Source of the DNA: Nocardiopsis sp. JB363
Lineage (GTDB): Bacteria > Actinomycetota > Actinomycetes > Streptosporangiales > Streptosporangiaceae
Direction of reading: 5' to 3'
DNA: 64,000 nucleotides
NCBI RefSeq assembly: GCF_900143625.1
Contig: NZ_FRFF01000178.1
Span: forward strand, 17,425 to 81,424
A program made the translations under genes and the position numbers. Below, in pieces: positions 8,701-17,517 of this stretch. The notes under the pieces are model-generated. The model did no database searches. It saw only the letters and a program-made list of their open reading frames with translations, and was not told the origin of the DNA. Position 1 is the first letter of the stretch, and each line of letters starts with the position of its first letter.

Positions 8701-8785
8701 GGAGGATTCGCCTAGTGGCCTAGGGCGCACGCTTGGAAAGCGTGTTGGGGGCAACCCCTCAAGGGTTCGAATCCCTTATCCTCCG
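8701..8785 (+). tRNA. tRNA-Ser (anticodon GGA)
   Basis: 85 nt. Acceptor GGAGGAT pairs with ATCCTCC. The anticodon stem is CACGC/GCGTG with GGA at 8735-8737. A long class II variable arm (GGGGGCAACCCCTC) and the T arm AAGGG-TTCGAAT-CCCTT follow. The discriminator is G and CCA is only partly encoded. Confidence 0.96.
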
Positions 8786-8898
8786 CCGAGCGGCCCGTTC
8801 TGGTCGACGACTCACGTCGTCTTCCCGGACGGGCCGTAATTTTTTCCCAGGGGGACGACCCCCTGGAACCCCCGCCAAGCAGGCCCATCAGGGCGGAC

Positions 8899-8938
8899 GA
8901 AGGCCCCGATCGCAACGCGATCGGGGCCTTCGTCGTTT
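8899..8938. terminator. Bidirectional rho-independent terminator
   Basis: Perfect 15-bp stem (8899-8913 with 8917-8931, loop AAC) followed by CGTCGTTTT. It lies between tRNA-Ser on the plus strand and the pyruvate oxidase gene on the minus strand, so it can stop both. Confidence 0.8.
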
Positions 8939-8963
8939 TCGGAGCCGATCCGGGGCCGGACGG

Positions 8964-10703
8964 TCAGGGCCGGGGGATGTTGCGGAGGTTGGATCGGGCG
9001 AGGTCGATCATCGCGCCCACTCCGCCCTGGAGGACCGTTCGTCCCGCCGAGAGGGCGAACCCGGTGATCTGGTCGGCGGTGATCCGCGAGGGCACCGACA
9101 GCGCGTTCGGGTCGGTGATCACGTCCACCAGCACCGGCCCGTCGTCCGACAGGGCGTCCTCCAGCGCCGCTCGTACCTCGCGGGGGTCCTCCACCCGGAT
9201 CGACCGCATGCCCACGGCCTCGGCCACCGCCGCGTAGTCCACCGGCGGATGGTCGGTCTGAAAGGCCGGCATGCCGTCCACCATCATCTCCAGCCGCACC
9301 ATGCCGAGCGAGGAGTTGTTGAACACCACCGTCGTGATCGGCAGGCCGTGCTGCTGGACGGTGATCAGCTCACCGAGGAGCATGCTCAGGCCGCCGTCCC
9401 CGGACATGGAGACGATCCGGCGGCCCGGGGCCGCGTAGGCGGCGCCGATCGCGTGCGGCAGGGCGTTGGCCATGGTGCCGTGGGTGAAGGAACCGATGAC
9501 GCGCCGGCTGCCGTTCGGGGTGACGTACCGGGCCGCCCACACGTTGTTCATGCCGGTGTCGACGGTGAAGACGGCGTCGTCGGGCGCGGCCTCATCGAGG
9601 TGGCGGGCCACGTACTCGGGGTGGATCGGGGTGTGGTCCTCGATGTTCTTGGTGTAGGCGTCCACCACCCGGGTCAGGGCGCGTTCGTGCCGGCGGAGCA
9701 TCTCGTCGAGGAAGCGCACGTCGCTCTTGGCACGGACCACCGGACGCAGGGCACGCAGGGTGGCGGCGACGTCGCCCTGCACCCCCAGTTTCAGGGGGAC
9801 GCGACGGCCCAGCCGACGCGGGTCGTGGTCCACCTGGACGACGTTCTTCTTGGGCAGGAAGTCGTCGTAGGGAAAGTCGCAGCCCAGCAGGATGGTGAGG
9901 TCGGCCTCTTGGAGGGCGTCGTAGCAGGCCCCATAGCCGAGAAGGCCGATCATGCCGACGTCGTGGGGGTTGTCGTACTGGATCCATTCCTTGCCGCGCA
10001 GGGTGTGCCCGACCGGGGCCTTGAGCTTCCCGGCGAGCTCGATGACCTCCTCGTGTGCGCCGCGGACCCCGGCACCGCAGAACAGGGCGACCTTGTCGGC
10101 CTCGTTGATCCGCCGGGCAAGCTCGCGCACGTCGTCCTCACCGGGCCAGGCCGTGGCGCTGCCGGCGGTGACGGGGGTGTCGTCGGCGGGACCGTTCGCC
10201 TTCTGCCCGGCGACGTCACCGGGCAGGACGAGGACGGCCACGCCGGGAGTTCCGAGGGCGTGCTGGACGGCCACACGTGCCAGACGGGGCATCTGGTCCG
10301 GATGGGTGACGAGTTCACGGAACTCGGTGACGTCGGCGAAGAGCCGCTCGGGGTGGGTCTCCTGGAAGAAGCCGGTACCGATCTGGTGTGAGGGGATGTG
10401 CGAGGCGAGGGCCAGCACGGGCGCCCCGCTGCGCTGAGCGTCGTAGAGCCCTTGGATCAGGTGGGTGTTGCCGGGGCCGCAGGAGCCCGCGCACACCGCG
10501 AGCCGACCGTCGATCTGCGCCTGAGCGGCGGCGGCGAAGGCCGCGGTCTCCTCGTTGCGGACGTGGATCCATTCGATGCCGTCGACCTCACGCACCGCGT
10601 CCACCACCGGGTTGAGGCTGTCCCCCACCACCCCGTAGATCCGGGTGACCCCGGCGGCGATCAGGGTGCGGACGAGCTGTTCGGCGACGGTGTTCCTGCT
10701 CAA
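8964..10703 (-). CDS. poxB: Thiamine-diphosphate pyruvate oxidase/dehydrogenase (PoxB type)
   Basis: 579-aa member of the TPP enzyme superfamily, closest in pattern to pyruvate dehydrogenase (quinone), which converts pyruvate to acetate and CO2 at the membrane. Three domains are visible: Pyr domain with the catalytic Glu in HVRNEETAAFAAAAQA and the SCGPGNTHLIQGLYDA signature, a central FAD-binding domain, and the PP domain with GDGGLSMLLGELITVQQHGL and NNSSLG. The start is TTG 10703 because GGGAGG lies 6 nt upstream and the protein then begins LSRNTVAEQLV. Acetolactate-synthase-like alternatives are less likely given the PoxB-like C-terminus. Confidence 0.88.
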   Translation of the reverse strand: MSRNTVAEQLVRTLIAAGVTRIYGVVGDSLNPVVDAVREVDGIEWIHVRNEETAAFAAAAQAQIDGRLAVCAGSCGPGNTHLIQGLYDAQRSGAPVLALASHIPSHQIGTGFFQETHPERLFADVTEFRELVTHPDQMPRLARVAVQHALGTPGVAVLVLPGDVAGQKANGPADDTPVTAGSATAWPGEDDVRELARRINEADKVALFCGAGVRGAHEEVIELAGKLKAPVGHTLRGKEWIQYDNPHDVGMIGLLGYGACYDALQEADLTILLGCDFPYDDFLPKKNVVQVDHDPRRLGRRVPLKLGVQGDVAATLRALRPVVRAKSDVRFLDEMLRRHERALTRVVDAYTKNIEDHTPIHPEYVARHLDEAAPDDAVFTVDTGMNNVWAARYVTPNGSRRVIGSFTHGTMANALPHAIGAAYAAPGRRIVSMSGDGGLSMLLGELITVQQHGLPITTVVFNNSSLGMVRLEMMVDGMPAFQTDHPPVDYAAVAEAVGMRSIRVEDPREVRAALEDALSDDGPVLVDVITDPNALSVPSRITADQITGFALSAGRTVLQGGVGAMIDLARSNLRNIPRP

Positions 10704-10890
10704 GACGGACCTCCCGGAGACGCGGTACGACCGGGGACGCGCGCCCCCGTCCAACGCTAGGAGTGCCCTACCCCGATCGCCCGCACCGCCACACCACGAG
10801 GGAAGGCCCGCCCGCGTCGCCCCTCCCCCCGCGAGACGACTCCGAGACGGAGGAGTAGTTTGCCTGAGGACCGAAGAAAGGGGACCCGGT

Positions 10891-11667
10891 ATGCGGTGGG
10901 ACGGGGATCTGCGTTATGTCGCCCTCGGCGACAGCCAGACCGAGGGTGTCGGCGACGGTGACGAGAGCACGGGTTATCGGGGGTGGGCCGACCGGTTCGC
11001 CGAACACATGGTCGAGGCCGGAGCCCGGGTCGAATACGCCAACCTGGCGGTACGCGGCCGCTTGGCCGGACAGGTGCGCGCCGAACAGTTGGAACAGGCG
11101 CTGGCACTGCGTCCGGACGTCGCGACGGTGTTCGCGGGGGTCAACGACCTGATCCGCCCCGGGTACGACCCCGACATCGTGGTCGGTCACCTGGAGACGA
11201 TGTTCGCCGAGCTGACCGCCGCGGGCGCCAAAGTCGCCACCCTGACCTTCCCGGACATCACGAAGATCGCCCCTCTGACCAGGCCGCTGCTGCCGCGGGT
11301 CCTGGACTTCAACGACCGGGTGCGCGCCGCCGCCGCCCGCCACGACGTCGCGGTGGCCGACTGCTTCCGCCACGCGGTCTCCACGGACCGCCGGCTGTGG
11401 GCCCCGGACCGGTTGCACTGCTCCTCCGAGGGACACCGGAGGATCGCCGGGGCGGTGGCCCACGCGATGGAGCTGCCGGGCGCGGACATCACCTGGGCCG
11501 ACCCGCTTCCCCCGTTGCGCTCTCCGGCCGCCGTGACCCGGATGTACGACGAGGTCACCTGGTTGGGTTCGTTCCTGGGTCCCTGGGTCGCACGCCGGAT
11601 CCGTGGTCGTTCCTCCGGTGACGGTCGTGTCGCCAAGCGTCCCGAACTCCTTCCGCTGATTCCCTGA
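10891..11667 (+). CDS. SGNH/GDSL-family hydrolase
   Basis: 258-aa cytosolic esterase- or lipase-like hydrolase. The catalytic Ser is in block I GDSQTEG (S15), the block III Asn in GVND (N85) and the block V pair in DRLHCSSEGHRRIA (D173, H176). No signal peptide is visible. AAAGGGG precedes ATG 10891. It is divergent from the pyruvate oxidase gene. The substrate cannot be inferred. Confidence 0.9.
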   Translation: MRWDGDLRYVALGDSQTEGVGDGDESTGYRGWADRFAEHMVEAGARVEYANLAVRGRLAGQVRAEQLEQALALRPDVATVFAGVNDLIRPGYDPDIVVGHLETMFAELTAAGAKVATLTFPDITKIAPLTRPLLPRVLDFNDRVRAAAARHDVAVADCFRHAVSTDRRLWAPDRLHCSSEGHRRIAGAVAHAMELPGADITWADPLPPLRSPAAVTRMYDEVTWLGSFLGPWVARRIRGRSSGDGRVAKRPELLPLIP

Positions 11668-11708
11668 CCGACCCTGGTCGGTCCCCGTCCTTTCTCGGAG
11701 GCGGAATC

Positions 11709-11737
11709 TCGATATCTTTTGCAACTTGTTGCATAAT
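11709..11737 (+). promoter_or_regulatory. Candidate promoter with palindromic operator for the dienoyl-CoA reductase gene
   Basis: The perfect dyad TGCAAC-TT-GTTGCA (11720-11733) abuts a near-consensus -10, CATAAT (11732-11737), with a weak -35 around 11709. A repressor bound there would block the promoter. The PadR regulator encoded just downstream of the reductase gene is the obvious candidate, by context only. Confidence 0.5.
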
Positions 11738-11788
11738 GAGGAGAGGTCGGCCGGACACCGACCGAGAGGCCCCGCGCGAGGAGAGACG

Positions 11789-13804
11789 ATGAGCGACTAC
11801 CCCCACCTTCTGGAACCCCTGGACCTGGGTTTCACCACCCTTGAGAACCGCGTGATCATGGGTTCCATGCACGTCGGATTGGAGGAGGCCCCCAACGGTT
11901 TCGAGAGGATGGCCGCCTTCTACGCCGAACGTGCCCGCGGCGGCGTCGGCCTGATCGTCACCGGTGGCATCGCCCCCAACCCCGAGGGCGCCACCTACAC
12001 CGGCAGCGCCAAACTCACCAACGACGAGGAGGTCGCCGAACACCGCCTCATCACCGAGGCCGTGCACCGCGACGGCGGCCGGATCGCCATGCAGATCCTG
12101 CACACCGGCCGCTACGCCTTCAGTGAGGACTCCGTCTCCGCCAGCGCCGTCCAGGCGCCGATCAACCCCTTCGTGCCGCACGCCCTCACCGATGAGGAGA
12201 TCGAGCGCACCATCGAGGACTTCGCCCGCTGCGCCGAACTCGCCCAGCGCGCCGGGTACGACGGCGTCGAGGTCATGGGCTCCGAGGGCTACCTCATCAA
12301 CCAGTTCATCGCCCCCGCCACCAACAAGCGCGAGGACCGCTGGGGCGGCTCCTTCGAGAACCGGACTCGTCTGCCCCTGGAAATCCTCCGCCGGGTCCGC
12401 GAGCGCGTGGGCACCGACTTCATCGTCATCTACCGTCTGTCCATGCTGGACCTGGTCCCCGACGGATCCACCTTCGACGAGGTCGTCGAACTCGGCCGTC
12501 TGGTGGAGAACGCCGGCGCCGACATCATCAACACCGGCATCGGCTGGCACGAGGCCCGCGTGCCCACCATCGCCACTTCCGTGCCGCGCGGCGCCTACAC
12601 CTGGATCACCGAGCGGCTCAAGAAGGAACTGTCCGTCCCGCTGGTGGCGGTCAACCGCATCAACACCCCCGAGGTCGCCGAACGCATCATCGCCGACGGC
12701 CAGGCCGATATGGTCTCCCTCGCCCGTCCGATGCTCGCCGACGCCGACTTCGTCGCCAAGGCCGCGGCGGGCGCCGCCGAGGAGATCAACACCTGCATCG
12801 GCTGCAACCAGGCCTGCCTGGACCACACGTTCAGCCTCAAGATCACCTCCTGCCTGGTGAACCCGCGCGCCTGCCACGAGACCGAACTCGTCCTGTCCCC
12901 CACCAAGACCCGCAAGAACGTCGCCGTGGTCGGCGCCGGTCCCGCCGGTCTCGCCTTCTCCGTCTCCGCCGCGAGCGTCGGCCACACCGTCACCCTGTTC
13001 GACGCCGCCGCCGAGATCGGTGGCCAGCTCAACATGGCCCGCCGCGTGCCCGGTAAGGAGGAGTTCGACGAGACCCTCCGCTACTACCGCGTGCAGCTCG
13101 ACAAGCACGGCGTGGACGTACGCCTGAACACCTGGGTCGCCGCCGCCGACCTGGAGGGCTACGACGAGGTGGTCGTCGCGACCGGCGTCGCCCCGCGGAC
13201 CCCCGAGATCCCCGGCGTCGACCACCCCAGCGTGGTCGGCTACGTGGACGTGCTGCGCGGCGGAGCCGAGGTCGGTGAGAAGGTCGCGATCATCGGCGCC
13301 GGCGGCATCGGCTTCGACGTCGCGGAGTTCCTCACCGACACCGGTGAGGAGGCGAGCCAGGACCCCGAGGCCTTCTTCCGCCAGTGGGGAGTGGACCTCG
13401 ACTACAAGGAACGCGGTGGCCTGCGCGCCCCCGAGCGCGTCACCCCGCCCCGCAAGGTCCACTTGCTACAGCGCAAGACCACCAAGGTCGGCAAGGGTCT
13501 GGGCAAGACCACCGGGTGGATCCACCGCCTCGAACTGCGTCACCGTGACGTGGAGATGGTCGCCGGAGCCGAATACCACCGGATCGATGACGACGGCCTG
13601 CACCTGACCGTGGACGGCGAGGAGCGCGTGCTCGACGTCGACACCGTCGTGTTGTGCTCCGGGCAGGACCCGCGCCGCGATCTCGCCGACGAGCTCGTCG
13701 CGGCCGGCCGCACCGCGCACGTGATCGGTGGCGCCGACGTGGCCGCCGAACTCGACGCCAAGCGCGCCATCAAGCAGGGCACCGAACTCGCCGCCGCCCT
13801 GTGA
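11789..13804 (+). CDS. fadH: NADPH-dependent 2,4-dienoyl-CoA reductase-type FMN/FeS/FAD enzyme
   Basis: 671-aa three-domain protein. An N-terminal TIM barrel binding FMN spans about residues 1-330 (VIMGSMHVGLEE, GYDGVEVMGSEGYLINQF, TNKREDRWGGSFENR). Cysteines C336, C339, C343 and C355 form the 4Fe-4S site, and an FAD/NAD(P)H disulfide-reductase-like half carries VVGAGPAGLAF and AIIGAGGIGFDVAEF. This matches FadH, which reduces dienoyl-CoA during unsaturated fatty-acid oxidation. Close relatives act on enones or trimethylamine. GAGGAGA precedes ATG 11789. A PadR gene follows on the same strand after a strong terminator. Confidence 0.88.
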   Translation: MSDYPHLLEPLDLGFTTLENRVIMGSMHVGLEEAPNGFERMAAFYAERARGGVGLIVTGGIAPNPEGATYTGSAKLTNDEEVAEHRLITEAVHRDGGRIAMQILHTGRYAFSEDSVSASAVQAPINPFVPHALTDEEIERTIEDFARCAELAQRAGYDGVEVMGSEGYLINQFIAPATNKREDRWGGSFENRTRLPLEILRRVRERVGTDFIVIYRLSMLDLVPDGSTFDEVVELGRLVENAGADIINTGIGWHEARVPTIATSVPRGAYTWITERLKKELSVPLVAVNRINTPEVAERIIADGQADMVSLARPMLADADFVAKAAAGAAEEINTCIGCNQACLDHTFSLKITSCLVNPRACHETELVLSPTKTRKNVAVVGAGPAGLAFSVSAASVGHTVTLFDAAAEIGGQLNMARRVPGKEEFDETLRYYRVQLDKHGVDVRLNTWVAAADLEGYDEVVVATGVAPRTPEIPGVDHPSVVGYVDVLRGGAEVGEKVAIIGAGGIGFDVAEFLTDTGEEASQDPEAFFRQWGVDLDYKERGGLRAPERVTPPRKVHLLQRKTTKVGKGLGKTTGWIHRLELRHRDVEMVAGAEYHRIDDDGLHLTVDGEERVLDVDTVVLCSGQDPRRDLADELVAAGRTAHVIGGADVAAELDAKRAIKQGTELAAAL

Positions 13805-13809
13805 CCCCC

Positions 13810-13840
13810 GTGGCCGCGGACCCGACCGGTCCGCGGCCAC
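13810..13840 (+). terminator. Terminator after fadH-like gene
   Basis: Perfect 13-bp stem GTGGCCGCGGACC/GGTCCGCGGCCAC with loop CGACC, just after the TGA at 13804. There is no long T run. It separates the reductase from the PadR gene, which starts 20 bp later. Confidence 0.55.
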
Positions 13841-13859
13841 CCCTTCCTAGAATGCGCAC

Positions 13860-14426
13860 ATGTCCCTGCCCCACGCGATCCTCACCGCCCTGTTGGAGAA
13901 GCCCTCCTCGGGCCTGGAACTGACCCGACGCTTCGACCGCTCCATCGGGTACTTCTGGTCCGCCACCCACCAGCAGATCTACCGCGAACTGGGGAAGTTG
14001 GAGAGGGCCGAGCTGATCCGGGCCCTGCCCACCGACTCCCCCACCCGAGGGCAACGCAAGGCGTACGAGGTGCTGGCCGCGGGCCGGACCGAGCTGGAGC
14101 GCTGGGTGCACGAGGCCGAGCAGCCCCGTTCCCTGCGCGACACCTTGATGCTGCGGGTGCGCGCCACCGGGGTCGTGGGGGTGGACTCCGGCTTCGTGGC
14201 CGAGCTGCGTCGGCACCGTGAACTGCACGGCGAACGACTCACCGAGTACCGCGATTTCCAGCGGCGTGACACCGACCGTGGTCGAGGGACCGAACGCGAC
14301 CGGGTCCAGGGACTGGTCCTGCAGGGCGGTGTCGAACTGGAGGAGTTCTGGGTGAACTGGCTGGACAAGGCCATCGCCGAACTCGGGGAGACCGAGGATC
14401 CGACAGGCGACACGAACCCGTCCTGA
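13860..14426 (+). CDS. PadR-family transcriptional regulator
   Basis: 188-aa protein. The PadR winged helix is in residues 1-80 (HAILTALLEKPSSGLELTRRF, SATHQQIYRELGKLERAELI, GQRKAYEVLAAG). A C-terminal helical dimerization domain of the VirR/PadR-C type ends in LEEFWVNWLDKAIAEL. It lies downstream of the dienoyl-CoA reductase gene on the same strand and probably controls it through the TGCAAC-TT-GTTGCA dyad. The ligand is unknown. Confidence 0.9.
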   Translation: MSLPHAILTALLEKPSSGLELTRRFDRSIGYFWSATHQQIYRELGKLERAELIRALPTDSPTRGQRKAYEVLAAGRTELERWVHEAEQPRSLRDTLMLRVRATGVVGVDSGFVAELRRHRELHGERLTEYRDFQRRDTDRGRGTERDRVQGLVLQGGVELEEFWVNWLDKAIAELGETEDPTGDTNPS

Positions 14427-14447
14427 AAGCCCTTCGGGCAAGAAAAA

Positions 14448-14474
14448 ACCGCCCCCGGCGGACCGGGGGCGGCT
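14448..14474. terminator. Terminator between PadR gene and tRNA-Ser(CGA)
   Basis: GC-rich stem CCGCCCCCGG/CCGGGGGCGG with a short loop, preceded on the plus strand by an A-run that is a T-run on the minus strand. It therefore best terminates the minus-strand tRNA transcript. Confidence 0.6.
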
Positions 14475-14479
14475 GGTGG

Positions 14480-14564
14480 CGGTGGAGGAGGGATTTGAAC
14501 CCTCGAAGGGTTGCCCCTTACCCGCTTTCGAGGCGGGCGCCATCGGCCACTAGGCGACTCCACC
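14480..14564 (-). tRNA. tRNA-Ser (anticodon CGA)
   Basis: 85 nt on the minus strand. Acceptor GGTGGAG pairs with CTCCACC. Anticodon stem-loop CCCGC-CTCGAAA-GCGGG has CGA at 14528-14530. A class II variable arm (AGGGGCAACCCTT) and a T loop with TTCAAAT are present. It lies 10 bp from the 3' end of tadA, the tRNA deaminase gene. Confidence 0.95.
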
Positions 14565-14574
14565 GAGAGGAACT

Positions 14575-15078
14575 CTACCGGATCCGACGCCGTGCGAAAA
14601 ACCGAGTGAGCAGATCCGAACACCTGAGGGCCACGTTTTCACTGATCAGATCGGGTGGAACGACTTCAGGACGGTGGTTCTGCCGGGGGTCGCGGAGCAG
14701 GTCCCACATCGAACCGACCGCACCCGCCTTCACGTCCCGGGCTCCGTAGATCAGGCGATCCACCCGGGAGAGCACTGTGGCACCGGCGCACATCACACAG
14801 GGTTCCAGGGTCACCACCAGGGTGCAGCCGCTCAGACGCCACTCACCGTGCGCCTCGGCGGCGGCTCGCAGGGCCAGCACCTCCGCGTGCCCGGTCGGGT
14901 CGCCCGTGGCCTCACGTTCATTGTGGCCGCGCCCCAGCACCGTCGTCCCGTCGGGCCCCAACACGATCGCGCCCACGGGCACATCATCGGTCTCCAAGGC
15001 ACGTTCCGCCTCGACCAGGGCTTCGAGCATCGCCGAGTCGGCCGCCGCGCGGTCGAGCCCGGGAAGAGCGCCCGTCAC
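14575..15078 (-). CDS. tadA: tRNA-specific adenosine deaminase TadA
   Basis: 167-aa zinc enzyme that converts A34 to inosine in tRNA-Arg(ACG). Zinc and catalytic motifs are HAEV (H64, E66) and PCVMCAG (C94, C97). A short N-terminal extension precedes the canonical core. The start GTG 15078 overlaps the TGA of the upstream gene by four bases (GTGA), indicating translational coupling to the TadA-associated protein. Confidence 0.95.
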   Translation of the reverse strand: MTGALPGLDRAAADSAMLEALVEAERALETDDVPVGAIVLGPDGTTVLGRGHNEREATGDPTGHAEVLALRAAAEAHGEWRLSGCTLVVTLEPCVMCAGATVLSRVDRLIYGARDVKAGAVGSMWDLLRDPRQNHRPEVVPPDLISENVALRCSDLLTRFFARRRIR

Positions 15079-15563
15079 AGCCGCATCGCGTCGAGGAGTT
15101 CGGCGAATCCGGTGCGTTCGGCCACCACCGCGAGGACGTCACCGGGCAGCACTCCGCCCCCCGCGGACAGGGATCTCAGTTCTTCCCCCGGCACCCCGAG
15201 ATCGGTGAGCAGACCTTCGTCGCCGTCGGGACGTGGATCGGGGCGGGCGCCCGCGCTCTCAGCGGGCAGGTGAGCACCCAGGCCACCGGCCTCGGAGAGG
15301 ATCCCGGCCAACGGGTGATCGTGCACGACCCGGCCGTCGGAGAGGTAGACACGCGGTTCGGAGCCCGTCACGTCCACGCGCACGACTGCGAACCACTCGT
15401 CGTCGGCCTCCACCAGGAGAAGGGCCATGTCGCTGCCCCACTCCGTCTCGTAGTCGAGCATGAGTTCGGTGATGTCGTCGATGACCTCCACGTCACCGAG
15501 ATCGACCTCGGCTCCCTGCCACGTCCGGCCGTTGGGGGCGAAGACGGCTGCGAAGGTCGACAC
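15075..15563 (-). CDS. TadA-associated protein, copy 1
   Basis: 162-aa acidic protein of the actinobacterial family annotated as tRNA adenosine deaminase-associated. Visible features are the start MSTFAAVFAPNGRTWQGAEVDL, the acidic core LLLVEADDEWFAVVRVDV, and a C-terminal helical segment LPGDVLAVVAERTGFAELLDAM. It is translationally coupled to tadA. No catalytic motif is visible and its molecular role is not established. A second, diverged copy lies directly upstream. GTG 15563 follows a GAGAGAGAG tract. Confidence 0.8.
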   Translation of the reverse strand: MSTFAAVFAPNGRTWQGAEVDLGDVEVIDDITELMLDYETEWGSDMALLLVEADDEWFAVVRVDVTGSEPRVYLSDGRVVHDHPLAGILSEAGGLGAHLPAESAGARPDPRPDGDEGLLTDLGVPGEELRSLSAGGGVLPGDVLAVVAERTGFAELLDAMRL

Positions 15564-15605
15564 GGCTCTCTCTCCCGTCTCTCCAGGTCACTTCCGCAGG
15601 CGTCC

Positions 15606-16106
15606 TTACCCCATACCGTCGAGGACACGCTGAAAGGCCTGGGCGAATCCGAGTCGCTCGGAGACGCTGGCGAGCACCTCGTCCGGGTACAGGTCCAGAT
15701 CGCCGGCGAGGGCGCCCAGTTCCATCTCGTCGAGGCCCAGATCCGCGACCACGGACAGGTCGCCCGCGGGCAGGACCTGGTCGAGGTCGTCGTCATGGGG
15801 AAGGTCGATGTCCAGGTAGTCGAGGGCGTCCCTGGCCACCTGCCAGTCCACCGAGGCGGTCACGTCGGACAGGAAGAGGGACACGTCCTCTCCGTACACC
15901 CGGACGATGATGAAGAAGTCGTCGCCGACGGAGACCAACCCGAGGGAACCACTGATGCTCGGCTGTTGCCGCAGGGCGTGGATCAAGCCCTTGAGGTCGT
16001 GTACCAACGCGATGGGGAGGAGGTCCACATCCCAGTACTCCTCTTCCCTGTATGCAACGGTCGCGAAGTCACCCGAGTCGTCGTCACCATGATCGAGCAC
16101 TGTCAT
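15606..16106 (-). CDS. TadA-associated protein, copy 2 (diverged paralogue)
   Basis: 166-aa acidic protein sharing the layout of its downstream neighbour: N-terminal strands (SLGLVSVGDDFFIIVRVYG against LLLVEADDEWFAVVRVDV), an Asp-rich middle, and the C-terminal motif YPDEVLASVSERLGFAQAFQRVLD against LPGDVLAVVAERTGFAELLDAM. The N-terminus is unusually Asp-rich (HGDDDSGDF). ATG 16106 is preferred to the GTG two codons upstream because GGGG lies 5 nt before it. Function unknown. It is probably cotranscribed with tadA. Confidence 0.75.
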   Translation of the reverse strand: MTVLDHGDDDSGDFATVAYREEEYWDVDLLPIALVHDLKGLIHALRQQPSISGSLGLVSVGDDFFIIVRVYGEDVSLFLSDVTASVDWQVARDALDYLDIDLPHDDDLDQVLPAGDLSVVADLGLDEMELGALAGDLDLYPDEVLASVSERLGFAQAFQRVLDGMG

Positions 16107-16429
16107 CGTCACCCCAACCCGGAAGGTGTATCGGTGCGGACGAGAGGATCCGGCTCGCCCGTGCGAGTGTCATGGTAGCGATCACTCCCACCTCGCAGCC
16201 GTAGTTCGTCCGCCATGGACCGGACCCACGTTCTCATGACAGGCGGCTCCGGCGCTCCCCCGCACGCGATCCCGATGTCCCTCAACGTGACCCGGACACC
16301 CGGGGCGGGGACCGGAACACCTTGATGCGCGCCCGAGACGCCCCGGTCCGGGGGATACGCGCGGTTAGACTCGTGCGGGTCCCTCCCCCCACACATCGTC
16401 CTGTTGTCCCAGCTCACCCGGAGAACGTT

Positions 16430-17083
16430 TTGGAAACCCTGGTCGTCGACCATCCCTTGGTCTCGCACAAACTGACCACTCTGCGCGACGTGCGGACCGA
16501 CTCACCGACCTTCCGGCGGCTGACCGACGAGCTGGTGACCCTGCTCGCCTACGAGGCGACGCGGGACGTTCGAGTGACAGAGGTCACCATCGAGACCCCG
16601 CTCGTGCACACCACCGGATCCCAGCTTTCGCGCCCCACCCCCCTGGTCGTGCCGATCCTGCGCGCGGGACTCGGCATGCTCGACGGCATGACCCGCCTGC
16701 TGCCCACCGCCGAGGTCGGGTTCCTGGGCATGGCCCGCAACGAGGAGACGCTGCAGCCGGCGACCTACGCGGACCGGCTCCCTCAGGACCTGTCCGGCCG
16801 ACAGTGCTACGTGCTCGACCCGATGCTGGCCACCGGCGGCACCCTGGCCGCCGCGCTGAAGCTGCTCGTCGAGCGCGGTGCCGATCACATCACCGCGATC
16901 TGCCTGCTGGTCGCCCCCGAAGGGCTGGTCGCGGTGGAGCAGAAGTTGGAGCAGAACCTCCCCAAGGGCCATGGGGCCACCTTGCGCGTGGTGACCGCGG
17001 CCGTCGACGAGCGCTTGAACGAGCAGGGCTTCATCCTGCCGGGCCTCGGCGACGCCGGCGACCGTCTCTACGGCTGTTCCTGA
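16430..17083 (+). CDS. upp: Uracil phosphoribosyltransferase
   Basis: 217-aa salvage enzyme making UMP from uracil and PRPP. The type I PRTase PRPP loop is YVLDPMLATGGTLAAAL (about 127-143). The conserved VPILRAGLGMLDG and the uracil-site GDAGDRLYG at the C-terminus are also present. The start is TTG 16430, chosen for GGAG eight bases upstream and because it yields the family N-terminus METLVVDHPLVSHKLTTLRD. A strong terminator follows. Confidence 0.95.
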   Translation: METLVVDHPLVSHKLTTLRDVRTDSPTFRRLTDELVTLLAYEATRDVRVTEVTIETPLVHTTGSQLSRPTPLVVPILRAGLGMLDGMTRLLPTAEVGFLGMARNEETLQPATYADRLPQDLSGRQCYVLDPMLATGGTLAAALKLLVERGADHITAICLLVAPEGLVAVEQKLEQNLPKGHGATLRVVTAAVDERLNEQGFILPGLGDAGDRLYGCS

Positions 17084-17118
17084 AGCCCGACCGCGACTTG
17101 ATCGCGTCCGACCCCCCG

Positions 17119-17152
17119 AGCGCCCGATCGGATCACCGATCGGGCGCTTTTT
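17119..17152 (+). terminator. Terminator of upp
   Basis: Perfect 13-bp stem AGCGCCCGATCGG/CCGATCGGGCGCT (17119-17131 with 17136-17148), loop ATCA, followed by TTTTT. Confidence 0.9.
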
Positions 17153-17159
17153 CGGCTCT

Positions 17160-17517
17160 TTTCGGTCGAAGATGAATGAACGCCCGAAAATCGGGCATTG
17201 ACCTCTCACGGCCGTGCCCCCGCCCGACGTCACCCCTGGTCGAGCCCGCTTGATCGATCGTCCCGGAGACACGGCGCTGCATTAGCCGAATTCATTTCGA
17301 GATTGGAACGTAACAGATTAGGGTGATCATGGTTCCTGACCACCCATAACCGGGTGGATCCACCAGGCCGAAACCACCCCGACGGGGGACCAAGCCACCG
17401 ATACCCAGAGCCCCGCCCCACTTTCGAGGCGGTGATCCGGCGACCCTCCGGTGGCTACGCATAGCCCCCATGCGCACACCCCCCGTGTCGTTCCGCCCGC
17501 AGCCCAGAAGGAGTGAG
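17160..17517. other. Non-coding gap downstream of upp
   Basis: A second small hairpin GCCCGA-AAA-TCGGGC lies near 17182. The stretch 17280-17335 is markedly AT-rich for this genome (CATTAGCCGAATTCATTTCG onwards) and may hold a promoter for the small gene at 17518. No convincing -35/-10 pair or open reading frame with a ribosome site was found. Confidence 0.4.
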
